Source of the DNA: Pelomicrobium methylotrophicum
GTDB lineage: Bacteria > Pseudomonadota > Gammaproteobacteria > Burkholderiales > UBA6910
Reading direction: 5' to 3'
Assembly (NCBI RefSeq): GCF_008014345.1
Contig: NZ_VPFL01000017.1
Coordinates: forward strand, 1 to 64,000
Length of the DNA: 64,000 nucleotides
This document shows, one piece after another, positions 10,501 to 17,650 of the stretch. The translations under genes and the position numbers were made by a program. How positions within the stretch are numbered: position 1 is the stretch's first letter; each line of letters starts with the position of its first letter. The notes beneath the pieces were generated by a model. It had not been told where the DNA came from. It made no database searches and saw nothing but the letters and a program-made list of their open reading frames with translations.

Positions 10501-10918
10501 GCGCGTGTGCGAGGATGGCCGCCTCGAGCGCAAAGAAGATGAAGGTGAAGCTCGCATAGATAAGCGAGGTCAACGTCGAGCCGAGATAGCCGAAGCCGGC
10601 GCCACGGGTAAGCAGGTCCATGTCTAGACCGTGACGTGCGGCGTAGACACTGATCGGCAGCCCAGTAAGGAAGGTGATCATTCCCACCACGAGGATGGCC
10701 CACAGCGCGTTTGTGAATCCGTAGCGTAACGCGATTGTAGCGCCGATCGCCTCCAGCGCGAGGAACGAGGTCGCACCGAAGGCGGTGTTGGCGACGCGGA
10801 ACTCACTCCATTTTCGGAAGTGACGAGGCGTGTAACGGAGCGCATAGTCCTCCAGCGTTTCGTTGGCGACCCAGCTGTTGTAGTCACGCCGGACACGGAA
10901 AATTTTCTTCGGCGCCAT
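7541..10918 (-). CDS. Hybrid histidine kinase with N-terminal NCS1-like permease domain
   Basis: A 1125-residue membrane sensor. Residues 1 to about 480 look like an NCS1 transporter (about 12 hydrophobic helices; FGATSFLALEAIGA, NAYAGSLAWSNFF). Residues 496-533 hold eight cysteines (496, 499, 511, 519, 522, 523, 529, 533), a probable metal-binding or redox module. Two more hydrophobic helices and a short coiled coil follow. HisKA has the phospho-acceptor His679 (THELRTPLN), the ATPase has DTGIGI and GTGLGL, and the receiver domain has Asp966 (LLLDISMDDMDGW). The last ~110 residues may be an Hpt-like helical tail, but no clear Hpt histidine motif is seen. It overlaps the downstream regulator by one base. 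The transporter part probably senses an amide, purine or hydantoin-like solute, by analogy to transporter-fused kinases such as CbrA (an SLC5 fusion); this is inference. Confidence 0.88.
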   Translation of the reverse strand: MAPKKIFRVRRDYNSWVANETLEDYALRYTPRHFRKWSEFRVANTAFGATSFLALEAIGATIALRYGFTNALWAILVVGMITFLTGLPISVYAARHGLDMDLLTRGAGFGYLGSTLTSLIYASFTFIFFALEAAILAHALQMAIGWPMWICYLVASLGVVPLVMHGITLISRLQLWTQPLWIALALLPYVAVALQDPGKFGEFSSLVGRISGSAGFDALLFGSAATVAFSLVVQIGEQVDYLRFLPQKTAANRWRWWGAVLIAGPGWIVPGILKMLGGAFLAFLVQQQLPTEKAVDPMHMYLAGYSYVFDDPTWVMAAAALLVIVSQVKINLTNAYAGSLAWSNFFARLTHSHPGRVVWLVFNVVIAVMLMTLGVFEALEQVLGLYSNVAIAWIGALVADLVINKPLGLSPKHIEFRRAYLYDVNPVGLGATLVAALLAIAAYAGALGPVAQAYAPFIALITALLGAPVLAWATRGRYYQARLDQDPWLPGELVRCAVCENRFESEDMASCPAYGAPICSLCCTLESRCHDRCKNDARAADQVRVALARLLSPRLSARVNCRAARYLVVAVSLITLLATILGVIYYQQETLHAGDTGALRTGFLQAFALLSLVMAVGAWWIVLTAESWRLAEEESSRQNELLMQEIEAHRRTDAALQAARDLAEASNQAKTRYVAGMTHELRTPLNAILGYAQILLKDERLPGEHRAAVKTILHSGEHMHSLIDGLLDLARIEAGKLRLDIAPMAMRRFLDDLVRIVAPQAAAKGLKFELLTKGRIPAYVRADARRLRQILINLLSNAVRFTERGSITLRLDHTSEVWRFQVIDTGIGIAAQDLERIFLPFERGSAGRRTGEHGTGLGLTITLLLTQLMGGELTVESTPGVGSTFTVRLHLSETTEPPAERGVPQRPVSGYIGPRRTLLVVDDQPTQRQMLAGLLLPLGFRIREAASGHECLESVLHQRPDALLLDISMDDMDGWETARRIRAAGVTDMPIIMVSASAFENQADKLEGADCQAFIGKPVSESELLDVLQKQLQLEWVAELSVPHWVVPTSPRAAAVPAEFAHTLIRLARLGHLQGLRETLARLREQHPDCADAVSALVPLVERFAWNDLIARLQVGLAASDTETV

Positions 10919-10989
10919 GGTCAGGCGGGCTCTCGAAGGAAAAAGTTACAGCACAATTTCAGCAAAAGGCGTTCTCAATGGCCTCTTTT

Positions 10990-11022
10990 GGCCTCTCTTG
11001 AGTTTTGAGTGGGTAAACCGGG
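10990..11022 (+). repeat. Left terminal inverted repeat of the ISL3-like element
   Basis: This 33-bp end matches the reverse complement of 12386-12416 at about 26 of 31 positions; the block GAGTGGGT is shared exactly. A partial tandem copy (GGCCTCTTTT) directly precedes it, so the true outer edge could shift by about 10 bp. Confidence 0.65.
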
Positions 11023-11167
11023 TGACAGGAGGGGTGAGGTTGGATGGGTCAAGGGCGGGCGCAGCCCGGCGCAACGGACCCTTCAGGCCGGCGTCAGCCG
11101 GTATGGTGGCCGTCATGGCCGATGCGGCTGACTGACGCATCGGCCAAGACAAGCAGGAGCAATTCGT

Positions 11168-12393
11168 ATGCATGACGGGTTGTTCGAGTCGGCGTTGGGG
11201 ATTGCGCCGCCGTAGTTTGTTGCCGGTGTTCGCTTCGACGAGGCGAGCAAGGTGTTGACGATCCGCATCGACTTCAGCGCGGGCACGCGCTTTGCAGTCG
11301 ATGGCGCGCCAGGCGAGCATCCGGTCCACGACACGATCATCAAGCGGCTGCGGCACCTGAACTTCTTCCAGCACGAGTGCGTGCTCGAAGTGCGCGCGCC
11401 GCGTGTGAAGCTGCCCGACGGGCGGGTCGTGCTGGTCAAGCCGACGTTTGCTGGTAAGCTCTCGGGCTTCACGCTGCTGTTCGAGGCGCTGGTGCTGATG
11501 CTGGCGCGCGAGATGCCGTTTGCGGCGGTGGCGCGCATCGTGGGCATCTCGGCCTACAGGGTCTTACTATCTGCCGCCGCTATGTCGCCCTGGCACTGCA
11601 GGCTGCGGACTTCAGCGACGTCAAGGCCCTGGCCATCGATGAGACCTCCTGTGCGCGTGGTCATGACTACATCACGCTGGCGGCCGATGCCGCCGAGCGC
11701 CGAGTGCTGGCCGTGGCCGAGGGGCGCGAGGCCAAGACCATCGCGACGATCGCAGCCGAGCTGAGCGAGCACGGCTGCCCGCCCAGCCAAATCGAATCGC
11801 TCAGCATCGACATGTCGCCGGCGTACATCAAAGGCTGCGCCGACGAGCTGCCCAACGCCCGTATCACCTTCGACAAGTTCCACGTCATCTGGCACGCCAA
11901 TGCCGCGGTGGACGAGATGCGGCACATCGAGAGCCGCAGCAACAAGGCCCTCAAGGGGATGCGCTGGTTGCTCCTCAAGGATCGCGCCAGCCTGCGCCCT
12001 GAGGCTGCCTCTGATCTGGACGCCCTGATCGCCAGGATGACCACCGTGCGCACCGCGCGGGCCTGGGTCTACAAGGAGCAACTGCGCGGGATCCTCGAGC
12101 GCAAGCAAATCAACGTCGTACGAAAGATGCTGCTGCACTGGTGCACCTGCGTCATGTGCTCCAAGGTCGAACCCATGAAGGAGGTCGCGGCCATGGTGCG
12201 CCGCCATATCAAGGGCATCGTGGCCTGGGCGCAAGCCCGGAAGACCCTCGGCTTCCTCGAAGCCTTGAAAGGCCTCATCCAGGCCGTCAAGTGCCGCGCC
12301 TGCGGCTTCGCAAGCTTCGACACGATCAGAACCGTCATCTTCCTGATCGCCGGCAAGCTCGACTTCGCAGCCGTCAACCCTCATGCCCGGTAA
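11168..12393 (+). pseudogene. ISL3-family transposase, inactivated by nonsense and frameshift
   Basis: The reading frame begins at ATG 11168 (MHDGLFESALGIAPP), meets TAG at 11213-11215 where relatives have Trp (a TGG to TAG change), continues as FVAGVRFDEASKVLTIRIDF, then changes frame near 11560-11570 between ISAYRV and ICRRYVALAL. The second frame carries the catalytic part: AIDETSCARGHDY (first acidic residue), SIDMSPAYIKG (second) and FDKFHVI, and runs to TAA at 12393. The C-terminal half is otherwise intact, so decay is recent. A programmed frameshift is unlikely because the family uses one frame and a nonsense codon is also present. Confidence 0.85.
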
Positions 12394-12416
12394 CCCACTC
12401 GAAATTCAACAGAGCC
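12386..12416 (-). repeat. Right terminal inverted repeat of the ISL3-like element
   Basis: Partner of the left end at 10990-11022. It begins within the last codons of the transposase gene, as is usual for compact insertion sequences, and ends with AGAGCC. Confidence 0.65.
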
Positions 12417-12455
12417 GGATTTTCAGAGGTCTCCTTGGGGGAATTGTTAGCTGCA

Positions 12456-13637
12456 TCAGTAAATCAGCTGCACGCCAAGGATGTATTGATTTCGGTCGCG
12501 AACTGCCGCCAAAGGGTCTTTGAGCTTCGAGTAGACCGCTGTGATGCGCGCATCATGCCCGGCAATCACATAGTTCACACCAATGTCGCTCTGCTGACTC
12601 TTGGTGCCGCCCACGTCGCGCTTGAATGACTGGTGGCGCAAGAAAGGCTGGAACTGACCGATGCTGACCTTTCTGGGAATAAGATATGCGATAGTGCCTA
12701 GCAAGGCGTCGCCGGCCACCAGTCCACCCACATTATCGCCGCCAGGGCAGGCTATCGTCCCCGGCAGGCCGTCGCCGCAGTCGCGCTGGCCGCCGAGGTC
12801 ATAGTTGTAGAGTGCGCCTTCGATCGTAAGGACACCCTTGCCAATTTTCTTTTCGAAAATGGCGTCGACGTTCCAGCTGCGGTAGTCGCCGCGGCTGGTG
12901 GCAGTGCCCACCCCATCAGCCTGCACGAAGTAGGCAGCGCCCAGGGTGAAGATGTCCTTCAAACCGTAATAGGTGTTGCTGACATAATAGGCCGGGGCCG
13001 GCTCGGCATCGAGCAGACTGTAGGCAATGCGTCCGGCAAACAGTGGCTTGTCGCCGTCGTTGGAACCGCTGGCGACGTTGTTGTGGCCCTTGAATACGCC
13101 CACCGCATAAGTGAGCTTTCCAGCAAGTGGCTTGCCCCAGACCGTCACACCATTGTCGCGACCAGCGAAGATCGCGGGGTACTGCGAGATCACGCCGGGA
13201 TACTGCCAAGTGTTGGCATAGTAGGGTCCAGCCAGGTTGGCGCGGTCGCTAGGCGGCAGCATACGGCCGGCCCAAACATTGAAGGCATCAAAAAACTCGA
13301 ACTGCACGATTGCGTCGAGCATGCGGAAGCTCTCGTTGGGCGTGCGTTCCGCGTTCACCGTGCCCTTGATGCCCTTGACGATCTGGCCGCTAGTGAAAAT
13401 CCTTACGCTTTCGGTTTCGAAGTCGTTGGAACGCGAAGTGCCATTAGGTGCACCGCGCTCGAGACTGGTATAGCTGCTGCGCAGACCTGCACCAAGCGTG
13501 ATCGAGCTGTCGCCCGTGCCCTTGATCGTGGAGCCAGCCAACACCGCAGATGGCACCAGGTTTATGGCGAGCGCAGCCTCCACTGCCGCGATGGCGGCCC
13601 CGATGGTGTTTCGCTTGAAGCCAAATTTCGGTTTCAT
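12456..13637 (-). CDS. Outer-membrane porin, probably for short-chain amides or urea (FmdC-like)
   Basis: Outer-membrane beta-barrel of 393 residues with an N-terminal signal sequence (Lys/Arg-rich start, hydrophobic stretch, likely cleavage after SAVLA) and an aromatic C-terminal residue (GVQLIY), typical of porins. The strand pattern has many alternating aromatic residues, for example FEFFDAFNVWAGRMLPPSDR. ATG 13637 is preferred to ATG 13652 because GGAGG at 13646-13650 lies 8 bp before it. In Methylophilus the amide cluster starts with the porin gene fmdC followed by the binding protein fmdD. Here a decayed urtA lies upstream on the same strand and urt/fmd genes are nearby, so an amide/urea porin is inferred from context. 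Generic porin function is secure. Confidence 0.8.
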   Translation of the reverse strand: MKPKFGFKRNTIGAAIAAVEAALAINLVPSAVLAGSTIKGTGDSSITLGAGLRSSYTSLERGAPNGTSRSNDFETESVRIFTSGQIVKGIKGTVNAERTPNESFRMLDAIVQFEFFDAFNVWAGRMLPPSDRANLAGPYYANTWQYPGVISQYPAIFAGRDNGVTVWGKPLAGKLTYAVGVFKGHNNVASGSNDGDKPLFAGRIAYSLLDAEPAPAYYVSNTYYGLKDIFTLGAAYFVQADGVGTATSRGDYRSWNVDAIFEKKIGKGVLTIEGALYNYDLGGQRDCGDGLPGTIACPGGDNVGGLVAGDALLGTIAYLIPRKVSIGQFQPFLRHQSFKRDVGGTKSQQSDIGVNYVIAGHDARITAVYSKLKDPLAAVRDRNQYILGVQLIY

Positions 13638-13699
13638 GATGTACACCTCCAATTATGCGGACTGAGGCCTAATCTAGACGTTCAACTCACCAACAAACC

Positions 13700-14780
13700 T
13701 CAGAGGACTGTGGCACGCACCACGACGCCTGCCGTAATCTGCTTACCTTGGGCAGGACCATGGGAATCCGCAGTGATGGTTGGTCTTGTCCGTTTTCAGG
13801 ATTTAGTTGCACGGTGCTTTGAAGGTCTGGCCTGTCATCGGCTTGGGCTCCTCGTTCGCTTCTGGCATACCTGCCTTTCTCCACCGCCTGGGCTCACATA
13901 GGGATACCCACATAGCTTGTTCCATGGGGTCGGTGGTGACGGGTTTTCCGGCCAGGCCATGCTTTTTGAAATAAACCTCCCAGTTGGCCAAGAAAACCGC
14001 GCTTTCCGGCGACTTGATGGTCTAGAAGTATTTTCACGCTGCAAGATGTCCAGCCAAGGGCTTGGTCCCGATGTCGGAGAGTTTCTGCTCGCCCACGGAG
14101 AAGCCAATAACCGAGGTATCGTTCGCCCTGAAGCGCTGGTTGCTCAGTTCCTTGTAAAACGGTACGTTGGAATGGCAGTTCATGATGGAGATCACGGCGG
14201 CTTTGCCACTGCCGGCGAATTTTTTTGATATTGCCGACGATGGTCTGGTAATAGTTGTAACCGAAGGGATGTATATCTCGGCAATATCCTTTTCGGCGAC
14301 TCCTATGTTTCTTGAGAAAGCCGTGCGGGATCTGGTTTGGGGTGCGGGGACAGACATAATTGATACCGGTCGAGAAGAAGCGTTTGTAGACGTCTCCGTC
14401 TGGGCTCATTAGATATCCCACCGCGGCTATGGCTTGCTGGTAGATTGCTGCACCGATGTAGAACACGATGGGTGACTACTCCTTCTCTTCGTATTGCATC
14501 GGATAAAGCAGGCCGTTCAGCCGCTCGAACACGGAAAGCACGGATTGGGAGGCCGAGGTCCTACAGCCGAACAACGCCCCCACCTTGTCCTTGGCCAGAA
14601 GCTGTCGTGCCGGTTCGGTCCAACGCGGCCACTTGAAGGCCCTATCGACTACCACCGGCTCGATCTTGCTGATGGCTTTGGTGCGGAGAAAGAAACGAGG
14701 ATGCCGGTCTTGATCGACTCCTTTTACGGCGATTGCGCTGGAGGCTGTGGCTTTGGGGAGCGTTCTGCGCCTCAAGGTTT
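13700..14780 (-). pseudogene. Decayed second copy of the urea/amide-binding protein gene urtA
   Basis: UrtA-like segments appear in order on the minus strand but in shifting frames: EPVVVDRAFKWP and ARQLLAKDKVGALFGCRTS (about 14.66-14.56 kb), an in-frame TAG after QYEEKE, VFYIGAAIYQQAIAAVGYL (about 14.46 kb), FFSTGINYVCPRTPNQI, then after a frameshift GSGKAAVISIMNCHSNVPFY, FSVGEQKLSDIGTKPLAGHL, another shift, EVYFKKHGLAGKPVTTDP, then MTGQTFKAP and, past a stop, ILKTDKTNHH. The N-terminal signal and first domain are missing. It resembles the UrtA type of classical urea transporters more than the intact copy at 161-1429. It lies just upstream of the porin on the same strand. Confidence 0.85.
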
Positions 14781-15047
14781 TTTCCCCTTATGGGTTACAA
14801 ACGTGCAAGTTCCGCAACGGGAAACCACTCCTGGATGACACATATATATTTACAGCGCGAAGAAAGGCAGGAACCATGCCAAAGGCACCAGCAGTGGCAC
14901 AATTTATGGATTAATTTGGGAAACTTAGAAATTAAGCGGAAGGGGTAAAACAGCAAGCCAGGGGGATTATGCACCCCTCAGGTGCGCGTCCTCTTCTTAT
15001 TGCACTATGAAAGCGCCGCCAGTGATCAATGACCCAGCGCTTCCCAC

Positions 15048-15368
15048 TTGGGTGGTGTCAGCATTTCTACGCGTACCCGCACGGCGCCCCTCTACCGCCT
15101 CTACGCGCTGCCGGACGGCGAGCGGCCGGGGCTCGTCCGCGTGGAAAAGGACGGAGCTGCCATCGAGTGCGAAGTTTGGGAAATGCCCTTGGAGCGCTTC
15201 GGCAGCTTCGTCAGCGGTATTGCTGGGCCTTTGGGAATCGGCCACGTCACGCTGGAAGATGGACGCGAGGTGTGCGGCTTCATTTGCGAAGCCACAGGTG
15301 TGCGCGATGCCCTCGACATCACCCGCTACGGCGGTTGGCGTGCCTGGCTCGGGGCAAAGGCCGCCTGA
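15048..15368 (+). pseudogene. C-terminal remnant of allophanate hydrolase
   Basis: About 106 codons match the small C-terminal domain of allophanate hydrolase: APLYRLYALPDGERPGLVRV, AAIECEVWEMPLERFGSF, GPLGIGHVTLEDGREVCGF and the end DITRYGGWRAWLGAKAA followed by a natural stop. The amidase domain that should precede it is absent; upstream to 14781 nothing similar is seen. The whole enzyme releases ammonia from allophanate in the urea carboxylase route. The remnant suggests an older urea-degradation gene was deleted. A TTG at 15048 could start a short product, but expression is doubtful. Confidence 0.72.
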
Positions 15369-15450
15369 AAACTTTTCGGAACGAGGCCTGTCGCGCCTGT
15401 CCAGAAAGTGGCGCAAGGAGGGAGTGTGCCGCCCTCGATTCCCTGGACAG

Positions 15451-16046
15451 TTGAGTGAATGTATTCAAAGCCGCCTTCCTCATCGCCAGCCACTCGCGCC
15501 GCACGGCGGCCGGCGGGCGGTGGTTGTGACGTGTGATCAGCCAGCGCTCGTTGTAGGAGCTTAAGCCACTCGTGCAGCGCCTGGCGCAGTTCCTCGGCGT
15601 TGCGGAAGGTGCCGCCCACAGCAGCTGCCCGCTTCCGCGTCCGGATGAAACGCTCGGCGCAGCCGTTGCCCTCGAGCGCTCGTACGAACGCAAGGCTCGA
15701 TTTCAATTCCGAGGAAGCTAAGCTCGGCCTGATAATCGTCGCTCATGAACTGGCTCCCATGGTCATGCCGCAGCTTCGGGCCCAGGGCGACATCCTGGTT
15801 GAACGGGCCGCAGGCGCTGCGCACCGCCTGCCGCAAGGGCTCGAGCGCCTCGAAGCGGTTGCCCGCCTTCGCGGCATGGATGCCAAGCCCCTCGCAGGTG
15901 GCGTGGTCCACTACCACGAACACCGTCACCTGGCCGTCTCCGAGCGTGTGGGCGCTCGTGGCATCCGTGCCCCACAGCTTGTGTTGCGCCGCCGGGCGGG
16001 GGCGCCGCGACCCCGCCACGCTTCCGTCAGGCTCCGATGATTTCAT
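15451..16046 (-). pseudogene. IS3-like transposase, integrase-core remnant with frameshift
   Basis: The minus strand reads a DDE integrase core in two frames. The upstream frame holds LWGTDATS (first Asp), VVVDHATCEGLGIHAAKAGN and RHDHGSQFMSDDYQAELSFL (second Asp). After a frameshift near 15700 the other frame continues SLAFVRALEGNGCAERFIRT, which holds the Glu region, and FRNAEELRQALHEW. No helper ORF A is seen. An 8-bp inverted pair CTGTCCAG (15397-15404) and CTGGACAG (15443-15450) lies past its 3' end and may mark the element edge. It abuts the toxin gene at 16027. Confidence 0.75.
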
Positions 16047-16365
16047 TCAACCCTTCGACCAGCTGAGCAAGCTCTTCGGGCGATGCTCTGCCGAGTTTCT
16101 TGCCGATCCGCTCGACAGACAAAGTGCGAATCTGACTGGTCTTAACCCACGAGCGCTTGGGCAAACCCTTGGAATGCAGCTCTAAAGTGAGCGGGAAACC
16201 GGCTTGCTGAGGCTGGCTGGTGACCGCCATCGCGATGACCGTAGCCGAGCGCTCATTGAAGATATCGTGGCTGAGAATCACCACCGGCCGCAGACTGGCC
16301 TGCTCACGACCCCGGGTGGGACTCAGGTCGGCCCAGCGGATATCGCCTCTCAATGTTCGGGCCAC
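16027..16365 (-). CDS. MazF/PemK-family mRNA interferase toxin
   Basis: A 112-residue protein with the MazF/PemK pattern: GDIRWADLSPTRGREQ at the N-terminus, RPVVILSHDIFNERS with the conserved Arg-Pro, VIAMAVTSQ, and WVKTSQIRTLSVERIGKKLG toward the C-terminus. These toxins cleave mRNA and are held by a cognate antitoxin. The ATG at 16365 overlaps the end of the antitoxin gene by 16 bp, the usual antitoxin-first arrangement. The frame is complete and motifs intact, so activity is plausible although the partner's start looks damaged. The IS3-like remnant overlaps its 3' end. Confidence 0.85.
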   Translation of the reverse strand: MARTLRGDIRWADLSPTRGREQASLRPVVILSHDIFNERSATVIAMAVTSQPQQAGFPLTLELHSKGLPKRSWVKTSQIRTLSVERIGKKLGRASPEELAQLVEGLNEIIGA

Positions 16366-16550
16366 TCATCCTGCTCCTGGGTGAGGCCTTCTTCGGCCAA
16401 CGCCTTCTCGAAAGCAGGGTCGAGCTTGGCGCACTCCCGTGCAAGCCGCCCGCGCTCCAGACGCTCGATCTTCTCTTCGACCGCCGCCTCAGTGGCTTGG
16501 CTGCGGCTGGAGAAGACACGCTCGGCCACCAGCCTGTCAATGCGCGCCAA
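16350..16550 (-). CDS. Ribbon-helix-helix-like antitoxin, start codon apparently lost
   Basis: Short antitoxin-like protein: an N-terminal strand and helices (ARIDRLVAERVFSSRSQAT), then a charged tail (EKALAEEGLTQEQDEWPEH) likely to wrap the toxin. The only recognised start is TTG at 16550, giving 66 residues. The frame continues upstream with KAKIAITIDEPI, the strand such proteins use to touch DNA, but no ATG, GTG or TTG precedes it; ATC stands at 16595 where MASKAK would be expected, before a stop further up. The IS200-like remnant begins about there, so the 5' end was probably damaged by insertion or deletion. It overlaps the toxin by 16 bp. Confidence 0.65.
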   Translation of the reverse strand: MARIDRLVAERVFSSRSQATEAAVEEKIERLERGRLARECAKLDPAFEKALAEEGLTQEQDEWPEH

Positions 16551-16599
16551 GATGGGCTCGTCAATCGTGATCGCGATTTTCGCTTTGGATGCGATTCTC

Positions 16600-17650
16600 G
16601 CGCCGAACGTGGATGGCCGGTGATTTCAAAGGAAATCCAGCCCGATCACATCCACCTGTTCGTCAGCATCCCGCCTGCCACCGGCTGGTGCCCATCGTGC
16701 GCGAGCACCGGGTGTGGAACCGGGTGGCGTTGCACCAGCGCGCTTACTCGATGCTGCGCGCTACCACGCCGCTGTCCAGCCAGATGTGCTGCAACGCCAT
16801 CTTCTCGGTGTGCAAGGCGTACAAGGCGCAGAAGACTCTGGGGCGCATCCGCAAAGACGCGCCGGTTCCGGAAATCCGCTTCGACCGCGCATCGGTGCAT
16901 TTCGACAAGCGCACTTACAGCCTCAGAGGCGAGGCGGTCTCGCTCAATACGCTTTCGGGCCGGATGGTCGTCCCCCTGCGTCTGGGTGACCATCAGCGTC
17001 GCATCCTCGAATCCGGCGCTCCGAATGAAGCGGAGCTCATCTTCCGCAAGGGGCGCTGGTACTTCAACCTCGTCGTCGAGTCGGGCGAGGTGGAACCGGT
17101 GGCATCCGGGCAGGTGATGGGCGTGGATGTGGGAGAGATCAACCTCGCCGCCGTCAGTACGGGCAAGGTCTTCGGCGGCGGGAAATTGAGCCATGAAAGA
17201 AACAAATACCTTGCTACTCGCCGTCGTCTTCAGTCCAACGGCAGCCGCAGCGCCAGACAGAAGCTGCGGCAGGTCTCCGGCAAAGAGTCGCGGCGCGTCA
17301 GACACATCAACCACGAAACGAGCAAAGCCATCGTCGCCGACGCGAAAGCGGCAGGCGTGGCCAAGATCGTGATGGGGGGCCTCACGCACATCCGCGACCG
17401 GATCCAGGCCGGGAAACGGACGCGCGCGAGGCTCCATCGCTGGGCCTTCCGGCAGCTTCAGGCCTTCGTCGAGTACAAAGCCCGGGCGGCGCGGCTGGCG
17501 GTCTCGGCCTCGGGCTCCATGATTCCAGCCGCCGTGCCTCGGCCTGCTGCTCGCGTCGCTAGGCCATGGGCAGCGGTCTCCGCGAACGGCTCGTCTTTTT
17601 CCTCCTCAGGCGGCGTGCCCTGGCTGGGCCGGGCTCGCGAGGCGTCACTG
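16600..17650 (+). pseudogene. IS200/IS605 remnant: TnpA scrap joined to mutated TnpB
   Basis: About 16600-16680 reads VISKEIQPDHIHLFVSIPP in one frame, the HUH region of a Y1 transposase TnpA. A deletion joins it to a TnpB-like frame from about 16680: VWNRVALHQRAYSMLRATTP, SVHFDKRTYSLRGEAVSLN, GRWYFNLVVESGEVEP, then RuvC-like MGVDVGEINLAAVS with the first Asp. The second acidic position reads IVMGGLTHIR (codon GGG), where relatives have Glu (GAG). The frame breaks near 17510, before the third acidic residue, and the zinc-finger part is scattered over frames to about 17650. The nuclease is therefore certainly inactive. The open frame continues to 18217 by chance, antisense to the VapC gene. 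Confidence 0.82.

Larger units (their letters stand above)
10990..12416 (+). mobile_element. ISL3-family insertion sequence (defective)
   Basis: Element bounded by imperfect inverted repeats of about 31-33 bp, both starting GGC.TCT.TTGA from the outside. It encloses one transposase gene that is broken by a stop codon and a frameshift. It lies about 70 bp upstream of the hybrid kinase and 40 bp from the 3' end of the porin gene, so it separates two genes of the same amide cluster. No clear 8-bp target duplication can be read at the two edges. Confidence 0.75.

Noticed and set aside
11168-12393. Programmed frameshift or stop readthrough in the ISL3 transposase
   Set aside because: Family members use one uninterrupted frame; no slippery run is seen near 11565 and the TAG replaces a conserved Trp, so mutation is simpler.
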